64,000 nt of DNA from Cellulophaga tyrosinoxydans. GTDB lineage: Bacteria; Bacteroidota; Bacteroidia; Flavobacteriales; Flavobacteriaceae. This document shows, piece after piece, positions 17,112 to 25,447 of the stretch; the first letter of the stretch is position 1, and each line of letters opens with the position of its first letter. The notes below the pieces were generated by a model. The model was not told the origin of the DNA, made no database searches, and saw only the letters and a program-made list of their open reading frames with translations. A program made the position numbers and the translations under genes. The stretch is from assembly GCF_900176415.1 (NCBI RefSeq), contig NZ_FWXO01000001.1:922775-986774 (forward strand). Reading direction: 5' to 3'.

Positions 17112-17870
17112 TTACTTGTATACATACTCAATAGAGGTTGTAGTTTCTCCATCTTTGTTTTTTACTTTCGATGTAAGTGGAAAGTTTAACTCATTATAGG
17201 TTAATTCATAGCTGTATTCTGAGTTTACCATTTGATTAATGTAAAAAGCAGACGTTAAGGCATTATTGGCGCTTAGTCCCTCTGGCCAGAAAAAGTAGAT
17301 TCTTACGGGATCTGAAAAATCACTGTAATGGTGCTTTTTATTGTCATAGGTGTAAAAGTATTCACTAACACTTGTTGCGTTGCTTAAAGTACGTTTCGTT
17401 ACATTATTTGACAAATCATAACTATAGTCCATGGTAAAATCTGAACGTAATTCGCCATTTTCTAATATTGTAAATTGTTCAGTCTTACTCAATTGGTCGC
17501 CATTATAAGAGAATTGAACAAAAAAATTACTGTTTACCCCATTATCTGTTTTTATTAATTTATCATTTTCATAGATTAACGTGGTGGTGGCTTCTAGCTT
17601 ACCGTCAATATAAATTTGTATTTCTTTAGCCTTATCATTTTCGTACACAATTTTACTAGTTTTTCCTTGGGAAGGAATTTTAACCTCCGATAGCTTGTTT
17701 TGAGCATAGTTAAATTCTAAAGTGAATACTGAACTAGCAGAAGTGGAAATAATCTTACTTAATTTTGGGGGATTATTACCTTCACCGTTCGAAGAATCAT
17801 CATCAGATTTATTGCACGATAAAAAGGATAATAACGTGAACAATGTAAGAAGTCGAAAAATTTTATTCAT
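17112..17870 (-). CDS. Lipoprotein with YD/RHS-like beta repeats
   Basis: About 252 residues from the ATG at 17870; an ATG at 17876 adds two residues. A lipoprotein signal ends at LLSFLSC (about Cys19), followed by an acidic Asp/Ser linker. The body has repeated strands such as FTLEFNYAQNKLSEVKI, KIVYENDKAKEIQIYIDGK and TLIYENDKLIKTDNG. These resemble the FxYxxxgkLtki strand pattern seen in secreted Bacteroidota proteins of the DUF4595/RHS-like type. Function unknown; a periplasmic or outer-membrane location is likely. It is bracketed by the two 150-bp repeats. Confidence 0.65.
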   Translation of the reverse strand: MNKIFRLLTLFTLLSFLSCNKSDDDSSNGEGNNPPKLSKIISTSASSVFTLEFNYAQNKLSEVKIPSQGKTSKIVYENDKAKEIQIYIDGKLEATTTLIYENDKLIKTDNGVNSNFFVQFSYNGDQLSKTEQFTILENGELRSDFTMDYSYDLSNNVTKRTLSNATSVSEYFYTYDNKKHHYSDFSDPVRIYFFWPEGLSANNALTSAFYINQMVNSEYSYELTYNELNFPLTSKVKNKDGETTTSIEYVYK

Positions 17871-18043
17871 AAACATTTAATTTTTTTTCAATTAGAAATT
17901 TAATTACTCGTTAATTTTTATTCCTTGCGCTTGATAATAGAATAAACCTTAAATAAAAGCCAGAAGAATTTTCATTTTAAAAATCTGGTCAAAATTGTTA
18001 GTAATATCTAAAAAACGCTCCCGATGGTAAATTGGGCGAAGCG

Positions 18044-18195
18044 AAAATAAAGAAAAAAGCTACACGATAATTGCGGTTTCCCGCATAGGGTGAGTGTTTT
18101 CTACAAATGACTTATTTAATCGGCAAACGGTACTTTTAAGTTTTGTACAACCGGTTATAGCAAGGCTTCATCGATGAATTGCACTTTGTAAAAAA
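18044..18195. repeat. 150-bp dispersed intergenic repeat, copy B
   Basis: This is the second copy of the element at 16887-17037, in the same orientation, with the same start and end motifs. The genes attached to the two copies (lipoprotein and DUF6090 protein) are unrelated, so the repeat moved or duplicated by itself. Confidence 0.8.
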
Positions 18196-18200
18196 CGCAA

Positions 18201-18224
18201 AAAAAACCTTAGCCTACGCTAAGG
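18201..18224 (-). terminator. Rho-independent terminator of the DUF6090 gene
   Basis: CCTTAGC-ctac-GCTAAGG stem (18207-18224) with six A on the left, read as a T-tract on the minus strand. Confidence 0.8.
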
Positions 18225-18273
18225 GTTGTAGTTTAAAATAGGTTTGGTTTTTAAAAAATAGGTTGTTACCACT

Positions 18274-19014
18274 TTAGTATACATTTTTTAGAAAACGGCG
18301 GATGACCTTTTGAAGCTCATGTGCATTTTTTTTACTTGCTCGTAATGACCTTTCTAGAGAATAGGCATAAGTTAACTCTTGGTTGATTAGGCCATGAAAC
18401 TCGTCCGTTTTCATTTTTTTTAATATCCTTGGAATTTCCAGTGGGTTAATACTATCACGGTATTGTGGATTATACACTTTCAGTGAATTTACATAAGAGG
18501 CATAATCACTTCTCATATTGCTCACATATTCATCAGTAAAAACTTTGTTACTGTAATATTTTACAATCTGATCCCGGATGGTATCATTGGAAATTAAACT
18601 AAGGTTTCCCGTACTTACCAATTCATTATACGTTCTTGAAGAACCTGTAAAGGAGGCTCTACTATTTATTCCCCCAAAACCTACATTGTTAATAAAAAGC
18701 AATGTGTCTTTTGGAATATACGTACCCATAACAAATTGTTTGGCTACCTCTAAACATTCAATTTTTTTATTTCTATTTCTAAACCAACTATTTTCTAAAA
18801 ATAAAGAATCGGAAATTATTTCAGCTTCTATATTGCTTAAGTACTTGCTCACTTTACTTTTACTCTTCGCTGTATCATTCCAATTGTCTATAGAAAGGGC
18901 AATTAATATGCCGATGACCACTAAAATAATTTCACCAATAGCATAAAGCAGGTACTTACTAAACTTATTTTCCGACAGTAATTTTTGGCGAATTTTTCTA
19001 AATATTTTAATCAT
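18274..19014 (-). CDS. DUF6090 family membrane-anchored protein
   Basis: 246 residues from the ATG at 19014; the longer reading from a TTG at 19026 is less likely because family members begin MIKxFRKIRQ. The N-terminal block IFRKIRQKLLSENKFSKYLLYAIGEIILVVIGILIAL is the signature of DUF6090, with one membrane helix at about 26-44. The remaining residues are a helical extracytoplasmic domain. The family is abundant in Flavobacteriia and has no known function. It has its own terminator. Confidence 0.85.
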   Translation of the reverse strand: MIKIFRKIRQKLLSENKFSKYLLYAIGEIILVVIGILIALSIDNWNDTAKSKSKVSKYLSNIEAEIISDSLFLENSWFRNRNKKIECLEVAKQFVMGTYIPKDTLLFINNVGFGGINSRASFTGSSRTYNELVSTGNLSLISNDTIRDQIVKYYSNKVFTDEYVSNMRSDYASYVNSLKVYNPQYRDSINPLEIPRILKKMKTDEFHGLINQELTYAYSLERSLRASKKNAHELQKVIRRFLKNVY

Positions 19015-19086
19015 TGGTTGAGTCAAATTAAACCTAAAACATCAGGAATGTGGAACAACATTAAAAGCGTTTAGTTGTTGTCTTTT

Positions 19087-19608
19087 CTATTCCGTTTTAT
19101 GCACTTCTAGTTCTATCTCTATGAGAAACTCTGGCAAAGCCAATTCTTTTACACCTAACCACGAGCCTGTGGGAAAATGGTTTTTATAAATTGTGGTACG
19201 GTATTCCGCATTTTCAAGAAACAAAGGCATATTGGTGGTGAAAATATTTTCTACCACTACATCATCAAAAGTGCAGCCAAAGTGTTTTAAAACTAGGTCT
19301 AAATCGGCATAGCAATTTTTCATTTGTTGTGCCAAATCGCCAACTGCTGTTGGGTTCCCTTTTTCATCCATACTCACTGCGCCAGAAACTTTAATGCTAT
19401 TGCCAATTTTTACGGCATGCGAGTAGCCATAGGCTTTTTCAACATCGGGCCGGAGTAAAAAGTATTCTGGTTTTTCGGCTTCTACCATCACTTCTTTCTC
19501 AACCTCTTTAAATTCTTCTTTTACTTTTTCTTGGCAACTTTGTAGCGCTAATGCAGCACAAAAGAGTAAGGAGAATACCCTTTGTTTTAAAAATGTTTGG
19601 TTTTTCAT
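19087..19608 (-). CDS. RidA-family (YjgF/Rid) lipoprotein
   Basis: 173 residues. A lipoprotein signal ends at LALQSC (about Cys25), followed by a Lys/Glu-rich linker and a single Rid domain (about 45-170). The domain shows YSHAVKIGNSIKVSGAVSMDEKGN, then DLDLVLKHFGCTFDDVVVENIFTT and the C-terminal FLIEIELEVHK. Cytosolic RidA hydrolyses reactive enamine/imine intermediates; being lipid-anchored, this member must have an envelope role. The key Arg of active RidA proteins near the C-terminal block is not evident, so enzymatic activity is uncertain. Confidence 0.82.
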   Translation of the reverse strand: MKNQTFLKQRVFSLLFCAALALQSCQEKVKEEFKEVEKEVMVEAEKPEYFLLRPDVEKAYGYSHAVKIGNSIKVSGAVSMDEKGNPTAVGDLAQQMKNCYADLDLVLKHFGCTFDDVVVENIFTTNMPLFLENAEYRTTIYKNHFPTGSWLGVKELALPEFLIEIELEVHKTE

Positions 19609-19678
19609 ACTAGTGCTTGTTTAGGTGTTGGTTCTTTTACAAAAGCCAATGGTTAGTGTTTAGCTTTGGCTGTGTTAT

Positions 19679-21628
19679 TTATTTTATGAGTGTTTTGGTA
19701 CCATCTTCTACTTCTTTTTTCTGAGCATCTAAAGTGCTGGCTGGGGCTTGTTTTAGGTATTTGTCTAAAAACTTTAAGATTCTGCTATAGGCTTCAATCT
19801 GGTTTTCTTTCTTTACAAATCCATGTCCTTCATCAGCAAATAGCACATATTCTACGGGCACATTATTTTTACGCACACCAGCCACAATTTCGTCAGACTC
19901 TACTTGGAGTACACGCGGGTCTTCGGAACCTTGTAGTACAATTAAAGGCTTGGTAACTTTATCGGTATGGAATAGGGGAGAAATACGTTTTAAACGCACA
20001 GAATCTGCCGTAAACGGGTCGCCTAACTCCAAATACAACGATTCTCGGAACGATTCCCAATACGGAGGAATACTTTTTAGGGTACGCATCCAATTGGTAA
20101 CACCAAATAGGTTTACACCCACATCAAATTCTTCAGGCGTGTAGGTTAATGCCGCCATAGTCATATAACCGCCATAACTACCGCCTATAATTCCTATTTT
20201 TTCACCATCGATCTCGGGTTGTTTTGCCAGCCAATTTTTACCTTCTACGCAGTCTTGTAAATCTTTCTCACCATGGTTTTTATCATCCATCTTAAAAAAA
20301 GTTTTACCATAACCACTACTCCCACGATTATTGACCGCTAAAACGGCATACCCTTGGTTTACCATATACTGAATTAAAGAACTAAAATTTTGTCGTGTTT
20401 GTCCGCCTGGCCCACCGTGAACCCAAACCATAGCTGGCACTTTATTTTCCGCCGAGGCTTGGTGTGGTAAATAGTAAATAGCAGGTATTTCGGTACCATC
20501 AAACGATTTGTACCGAACCACTGTTGCTGTTACTAAATCTTCGAGTGCAATGTCTTTATTTAATACATTGGTAAGTTTATGCTCTTCTTTGGTTTCTAAA
20601 TTATAGGTGTATAAATCCGAAGGCGAATTGGAACCACCAACGTACATACGCATCCATTTTTCGTCATCACTAAAACCTACGCTAGTGATGCTATTTTCGC
20701 CAAAATCTGGCAGTGAAATGGGTTTCATAGTGGTAGCATCGAGCACTTCTATGGCATTTTTACCGTCTTCATTTACGTATACCACCATATATTTTCCTTC
20801 TGACGTAAACCCACTGCCCATTACATCCCATGATTTTTCTATCACTTTTTTCTTGGTTTTAGTGGCTAAATCATAAGCCATTAAATAAGAAAATTCACCA
20901 CCATCATCAGTGGTATAGTAAAAGGTAGCATTGTCGTTGGAGAAATCTTGAGCGGAATTTGCACTTAAATTTTCGTTTATTTTGATCATTTCTTTGGTTG
21001 TCACATCAAACAGAAACAGATCAGAATCGTTTGTATTTAGACTTTTAGATAGCGCAAAAAAGTTCTCGTCGTTAGACATGCCGCTAAAATCTAAACCATC
21101 GTTATTTTGATACAAGAGTTTAGAGGAATAATCATCGATGGAGAGTTTATACACATCAAAAAAGCGTGGGTCTCTTTTGTTGGACCCAAAGTATAGAAAT
21201 TTATCGTCTTTAGACCAGCCGTAGAAGCTTGCTTTTGCTCCTTTTTCGGGCGTAATATCTTTTATGGTTCCGTCTAATTCCCGTACAAATAAATGGTCTA
21301 TTTCATCGCCATTACCATCAGCGCTTAAGAGCATTCTATTGTCATTTGGAAAATACGATTCCGCAAAAATAGAGGTGCTATCTGATTGCGTTATGGGTGT
21401 CATCTCACCACCTGTAGCAGGAATGGTGTAGACATTGTAAATACCCGATTTATTGCTGGAGATTAACAAATTACTATTGTCCGATGAAAAACTTCCACCA
21501 ACAATGGCTTCATTGTCCATAAATTGTTCAATCGTATATTGTTTTACTTCACGTTGAGCAACAGCAGGTTTTTCTTTACAAGAAAATAAGAGTGTTGCTA
21601 TTGCCAATCCTAATAGTTTAATTTTCAT
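19679..21628 (-). CDS. S9 family prolyl oligopeptidase-like lipoprotein
   Basis: 649 residues. The lipoprotein signal ends at TLLFSC (Cys17). An N-terminal beta-propeller (about 35-370) with repeated blades precedes an alpha/beta hydrolase domain. The Ser nucleophile lies in GGSYGGYMT (near residue 484), the Asp in GSEDPRV (near 569) and the His in DEGHGFVKKEN (near 602), all in the expected order. The family removes dipeptides or oligopeptides at Pro or Ala sites. It is probably periplasmic and involved in peptide scavenging. It lies about 70 bp upstream of the RidA lipoprotein gene. Confidence 0.92.
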   Translation of the reverse strand: MKIKLLGLAIATLLFSCKEKPAVAQREVKQYTIEQFMDNEAIVGGSFSSDNSNLLISSNKSGIYNVYTIPATGGEMTPITQSDSTSIFAESYFPNDNRMLLSADGNGDEIDHLFVRELDGTIKDITPEKGAKASFYGWSKDDKFLYFGSNKRDPRFFDVYKLSIDDYSSKLLYQNNDGLDFSGMSNDENFFALSKSLNTNDSDLFLFDVTTKEMIKINENLSANSAQDFSNDNATFYYTTDDGGEFSYLMAYDLATKTKKKVIEKSWDVMGSGFTSEGKYMVVYVNEDGKNAIEVLDATTMKPISLPDFGENSITSVGFSDDEKWMRMYVGGSNSPSDLYTYNLETKEEHKLTNVLNKDIALEDLVTATVVRYKSFDGTEIPAIYYLPHQASAENKVPAMVWVHGGPGGQTRQNFSSLIQYMVNQGYAVLAVNNRGSSGYGKTFFKMDDKNHGEKDLQDCVEGKNWLAKQPEIDGEKIGIIGGSYGGYMTMAALTYTPEEFDVGVNLFGVTNWMRTLKSIPPYWESFRESLYLELGDPFTADSVRLKRISPLFHTDKVTKPLIVLQGSEDPRVLQVESDEIVAGVRKNNVPVEYVLFADEGHGFVKKENQIEAYSRILKFLDKYLKQAPASTLDAQKKEVEDGTKTLIK

Positions 21629-21887
21629 ATATACCCTTTTAGTTGTTTCTCTATTTTAAATGTGGCGCTATAATTCAACTTATATAGATAGCAATACAGC
21701 GCATCAGTTATCGTTAGCTAGATGGTTTGCTATTCTCTATTTTAAACCAAGTGGGGGAAAGATTTTTGTGTTACCTAAATTACTAAAAAAAATGTTAGCG
21801 AAGTGGATTTACTTTAAAATGAGGTGTTTAGTGTTGTTTTCTATTTTTTAATTGATGATGCTGTTGTTTGTTGAAGTTAGCGTAGTT

Positions 21888-22583
21888 TGTCACTTCGAGT
21901 GAATTATTTTGGAGCGATAGTGGAATAATAATTTGTATCGAGAAGTGTTAGGTACATGAAAGGGTTCTCGATACACTGTTTGTTTCATTTCATTTCACAA
22001 CCAGCACTCGAACTGACATTTGGGTTTTGTTGAAGCATGTTAGGTTTGTCACATCGAGTGAATTATTTTGGAGCGATAGTGGAGTAATAATTTGTATCGA
22101 GAAGTGTTAGGTACACGTGAGGGTTCTCGATACACTGTTTGTTTCATTTCATTTCACAAGCAGCACTCGAACTGACATTGTGGTTAAGTTTAAGCAAGTT
22201 CAGTTTGTCACTTCGAGTGAATTATTTTAGAGCGATAGCGGAGGAATAATTTTTATAGAGAAGTATTTGGTACACGTGATGGTTCTCGATACTATTTCCA
22301 CTTCGTTTCACTGCGTAAAAATCACTCGAACTGACATTGTGGTTAAGTTTAAGCGAGTTCAGTTTGTCACTTCGAGTGAATTATTTTAGAGCGATAGCGG
22401 AGGAATAATTTTTATAGAGAAGTATTTGGTACACGTGATGGTTCTCGATACTATTTTCACTTCTTTTCACTACGTAAAAATCACTCGAACTGACATTGCG
22501 GTTTGAGAAGTATTTGGTACACTTGAGGGTTCTCGATACTATTTTCACTTCGTTTTTCTCCGTAAAAATTACTCGAACTGACA
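21888..22583. repeat. Tandem array of a 159-bp unit made of nested hairpins
   Basis: Four units start at 21888, 22047, 22206 and 22365, an exact period of 159 bp, and a fifth truncated unit covers 22501-22583. Each 131-bp core begins TGTCACTTCGAGTGA and ends CACTCGAACTGACA, so the ends pair; inside, GTATCGAGAAG pairs with TTCTCGATAC. About 28 bp of linker, also similar between units, separates the cores. The units differ by scattered changes, and units 3 and 4 are closest. Small ORFs inside it are not genes. It lies downstream of ctp and upstream of the S9 peptidase gene. Confidence 0.85.
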
Positions 22584-22608
22584 TGAAGATTTGGGGTGTT
22601 TTACATAC

Positions 22609-22643
22609 AAAAAGGGTGCTTATTTGACCTAAGCACCCTTTTT
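22609..22643 (-). terminator. Strong Rho-independent terminator of the rnpA-ctp operon
   Basis: AAAAAGGGTGCTTA and TAAGCACCCTTTTT form a perfect 14-bp stem with a 7-base loop. The left A-tract is the T-tract on the minus strand. Confidence 0.9.
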
Positions 22644-22666
22644 AGCGGTATAAAACTGTTATGGTA

Positions 22667-24295
22667 TTATTTTAAAATACTCTTGTATTTTCCGTTGTCT
22701 TTTAACAATTCTGTTGCTGTTAAAATAGCCTCGTCATGAGTTAGGTAATACTCGTATAAACCGTTGCTATAAAAATAACGAGTGACTAATTCGTCTTCTA
22801 GTTGCTTAATAATTTCCTTTTTAGATGTATCTAAACCAGTAATTTTTTTAGCATTTATTTCGGCCAATAAATTGCGATATTTTTCTTGAACTTGCGTATC
22901 AAGCAAATCGCTATCGTCTAAAGTCATTGCTTTATTCAGCGCTTTTTCTGTATTGGTTTCAAAAGTAAATCCTGATGATTTAATGTGATTTTTAAAATCT
23001 TCAAAATGAGCATCGGTAAACTTAAACGAAGCAATGTCACTAAAGTTATTCTTGTAGTAGAATACAGTTGCGTAATTAAAAATGGCATTTTCGCGCAGTA
23101 AAGCTGAGGTTAGCGTGTTGGTTTTTAGCTCTTTTATTTCAATATCTGGTAATACACCACCACCATCTTGTACTTTACGGCCATTACGTGTTTTAAAATC
23201 GTGAATATCGGCTGTTTTTACGGCATTACCCGCTTCGTCTCTGTTCCAGTAGTCAAGCGATTGTATACATCTACCAGAAGGCGTATAATAGCGCGAAATG
23301 GTTACTTTAAGTTGTGTGCCATAGGTAAGTTTAAGCGGGCGCTGAACCAGTCCTTTTCCAAAACTACGAACACCTATAATTACCGCGCGATCTAAGTCTT
23401 GTAAACTACCAGAAACAATTTCGCTAGCCGATGCACTACTGCCATTTACTAAAACCACCAAAGGAATGTCGGTATCTATAGGCTGATTTTTAGTTTTATA
23501 TTCACTATTAAATTTTTTGACCTTAGACTTAGTGGTTACAATTAATTCTCCTTTTGGAACAAACAAGTTGGTCACATTAATAGCCTCCGTTAAGAGTCCA
23601 CCAGGATTTCCTCTTAAATCAAGAATAATTTTTTCAGCACCTTTCCCTTTTAAATCTATCAAAGCTGCTTTGGTTTGTTCTGATGCTTTTTGGTTGAATT
23701 TTGCTAGAACAATATACCCTGTTTTGCTATCTACTATCTTGTAGAAAGGCACGGCATCTACCTCAATAGCTTCTCTGGTGATTTTAGTGGTCTTGGTTTC
23801 TCCTTGTCTTTTGTAGGTAACCTCAACACTGGTATTGTTAGCGCCTTTTAAAAGTTCGGTAGCATTTGACGCAAATTCTTTCACTAAAATATCGCCAATC
23901 TTGATAATTTCATCACCTGCTTTTAAACCCGCTTTATCTGCTGGGTAATTCTTATAAGGCTCTACAATCACCAATTTTTCATCGTAAGCACGTACAATAG
24001 CACCAATACCAGAATATTCACCTGCATTGCTAATTTTATAAGCTTCAACATCTTGTTCGTTTAAAAAGCGTGTGTAAGGATCCAAATCTTCTAGCATGTT
24101 TTTAATGGCAGTATCCATTAATTCAGCCGGATTGGTTTCATCTACATAGTTCATATTCAACTCTTTAAAGAGCGTAGTGAAGATTTCTATTTGCTTTGCA
24201 ATTTCAAAAAAATCGCTTTTAAAACTACTCCCAATAACTATAAAAACCAGCGCAAAAACTGGAATTATTAGTCGTTTTTTAATCAAATTTTTCAT
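22667..24295 (-). CDS. S41 family C-terminal processing peptidase with PDZ domain
   Basis: 542 residues. An N-terminal hydrophobic segment (about 8-24, IIPVFALVFIVIGSS) is a signal peptide or anchor. A PDZ domain follows (about 85-160, with the GEYSGIGAIV entry and AGLKAGDEIIKI), then the S41 domain. The Ser nucleophile is in NGSSASASEIV (near residue 285) and the general-base Lys is in SFGKGLVQ (near 311), the Ser/Lys dyad of CtpA/Prc proteases. These proteases act in the periplasm on C-terminal regions of proteins. The gene follows rnpA by 38 bp, an arrangement familiar in Flavobacteriia. Confidence 0.93.
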   Translation of the reverse strand: MKNLIKKRLIIPVFALVFIVIGSSFKSDFFEIAKQIEIFTTLFKELNMNYVDETNPAELMDTAIKNMLEDLDPYTRFLNEQDVEAYKISNAGEYSGIGAIVRAYDEKLVIVEPYKNYPADKAGLKAGDEIIKIGDILVKEFASNATELLKGANNTSVEVTYKRQGETKTTKITREAIEVDAVPFYKIVDSKTGYIVLAKFNQKASEQTKAALIDLKGKGAEKIILDLRGNPGGLLTEAINVTNLFVPKGELIVTTKSKVKKFNSEYKTKNQPIDTDIPLVVLVNGSSASASEIVSGSLQDLDRAVIIGVRSFGKGLVQRPLKLTYGTQLKVTISRYYTPSGRCIQSLDYWNRDEAGNAVKTADIHDFKTRNGRKVQDGGGVLPDIEIKELKTNTLTSALLRENAIFNYATVFYYKNNFSDIASFKFTDAHFEDFKNHIKSSGFTFETNTEKALNKAMTLDDSDLLDTQVQEKYRNLLAEINAKKITGLDTSKKEIIKQLEDELVTRYFYSNGLYEYYLTHDEAILTATELLKDNGKYKSILK

Positions 24296-24333
24296 GCTAT
24301 ACTTTTTATAAATGCTATTGTTCCAACTATAAT

Positions 24334-24762
24334 CTACTCATTAAGATCAACCTTTGAATGCTGGTCATCGTTGAATTCTTCAGTTACTTTTTTCTTAAAT
24401 TTTTCGAGAAGGTTCGTCATTTTTAGATGAACTTCTTTACTATCGGGCATTTCTTTTCCAAGATATAAAATTAACAACGCATAGTTTCCCTTACTATTGT
24501 TAAAAACGATGGATTTGTTGAGGCGATAGGCTTCACGCAATAGTCTTTTAATGCGATTGCGTTTTACCGCACTTTTAAAATTGCGCTTAGATACCGTTAC
24601 ACCAGTTTTAAAGGGAACATTCTCTTTAAAGTCTGCTTTGGTATAAATAAGTCGAAGCGGATAATTTGAAACACTTTTCCCTTCATCGAACAGTTTCTCG
24701 AAGAGCTTTTTACTCTTTAGTTTTTCAGCTCTCCCGTATGTGAAATTAGGTTTGGTTTCCAC
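24334..24762 (-). CDS. rnpA: Ribonuclease P protein component
   Basis: The protein contains the RnpA signature KRNFKSAVKRNRIKRLLREAYR, with the family's RNRIKRxxRE core, after the usual EKLKSKKLFEKLFDEGKS entry. The open frame extends to a TTG at 24786, but a TAnnTTTG box (TATCTTTG, 24784-24791) overlaps that codon, so transcription must start inside it. I therefore favour the in-frame GTG at 24762, giving about 142 residues. The protein binds the RNase P RNA and supports 5' maturation of tRNA precursors. It is first in an operon with the S41 protease. Confidence 0.9.
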   Translation of the reverse strand: METKPNFTYGRAEKLKSKKLFEKLFDEGKSVSNYPLRLIYTKADFKENVPFKTGVTVSKRNFKSAVKRNRIKRLLREAYRLNKSIVFNNSKGNYALLILYLGKEMPDSKEVHLKMTNLLEKFKKKVTEEFNDDQHSKVDLNE

Positions 24763-24783
24763 GCTTAGTTTAAATGTCTGCTG

Positions 24784-24791
24784 CAAAGATA
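24784..24791 (-). promoter_or_regulatory. Bacteroidota -7 box for rnpA
   Basis: On the minus strand the site reads TATCTTTG, an exact TAnnTTTG. It overlaps the most upstream possible start codon of rnpA and so argues for a downstream start. No TTG is seen at about 20 nt upstream. Confidence 0.5.
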
Positions 24792-24827
24792 CATTTTCGA
24801 TTTATATAGTATGTGGTCAATAATTAA

Positions 24828-25328
24828 TGTCACTTCGAGTGAATTATTTTAGAGCGATAGTGGAGGAATAATTTGTATCGAGAAGTATTTGGTACACTAT
24901 GGGTTCTCGATACTATTTTCACTTCGTTTCACTACGTAAAAATCACTCGAACTGACATTGCGGTTTGAGAAGTATTTGGTACACTGTGGGTTCTCGATAG
25001 TTCTACTGAGCGGAGTCGAAGTGCACTTTTCACTTCGTTTCACTGCGTAAAAATCATTCGAACTGATATTTGGGTTTAGCTTAAGCATGTTCGATTTGTC
25101 ACTTCGAGTGAATTATTTTAGAGCGATAGTGGAGGAATAATTTGTATCGAGAAGTGTTAGGTACACTATGGGTTCTCGATACTATTTTCACTTCGTTTCA
25201 CTTCGTAAAAATCACTCGAACTGACATTGCGTTTTGAGAAGTGTTAGGTATACGCGAAGGTTCTCGATAGTTCTACTGAGCGGAGTCGAAGTGCACTTTT
25301 CACTTCGTCAAAATCACTCGAACTGACA
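24828..25328. repeat. Second cluster of the hairpin repeat, irregular copies
   Basis: Full cores lie at 24828-24957 and 25097-25226. Truncated copies at 24962-25068 and 25231-25328 lack the left end and instead carry an insert TCTACTGAGCGGAGTCGAAG (at about 25000 and 25270). The paired ends TGTCACTTCGAGTGA and CACTCGAACTGACA are the same as in the 21888 array. The cluster lies upstream of rnpA, so the rnpA-ctp unit is bracketed by this family. The reverse ORF at 24897-25088 is repeat sequence, not a gene. Confidence 0.85.
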
Positions 25329-25339
25329 AAAGGGAATAA

Positions 25340-25375
25340 AAAAATCCCAAAAACTGAATTAGTTTTGGGATTTTT
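25340..25375 (-). terminator. Rho-independent terminator of the M1 peptidase gene
   Basis: ATCCCAAAA pairs with TTTTGGGAT, extended by CT/AG around a GAATT loop with one bulged A. The A-tract to the left gives T residues on the minus strand. Confidence 0.8.
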
Positions 25376-25384
25376 ATTTTTGTT

Positions 25385-25447
25385 AACATCTAACATCTAA
25401 CATCTAACATCTAACATCTAACATCTAACATCTAACATCTAACATCT
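25385..25447. repeat. Nine perfect tandem copies of the heptamer AACATCT
   Basis: The array is exactly 63 bp. It abuts the stop codon of the M1 peptidase gene (stop at 25447-25449), so it forms the start of the 3' untranslated region. Perfect short repeats of this kind change copy number easily by slippage. Since the array is after the stop, it should not alter the protein. Confidence 0.95.

Noticed and set aside
21660-21851. Forward ORF of 63 codons upstream of the repeat array
   Set aside because: It starts in the leader region of the S9 peptidase gene, has no family features and no promoter.
21888-22583. Regularly spaced repeats suggesting a CRISPR array
   Set aside because: The period is 159 bp, the repeat is about 131 bp, and the 28-bp linkers are similar to each other rather than unique; no cas genes are present.
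22381-22584. Reverse ORF of 67 codons rich in Ser and Lys
   Set aside because: It lies wholly inside the 159-bp hairpin array and reads the repeat unit; similar frames appear in each copy.
24897-25088. Reverse ORF of 63 codons with internal repetition
   Set aside because: It is translation of the hairpin repeat, with the same peptide fragment as the ORF at 22381-22584.
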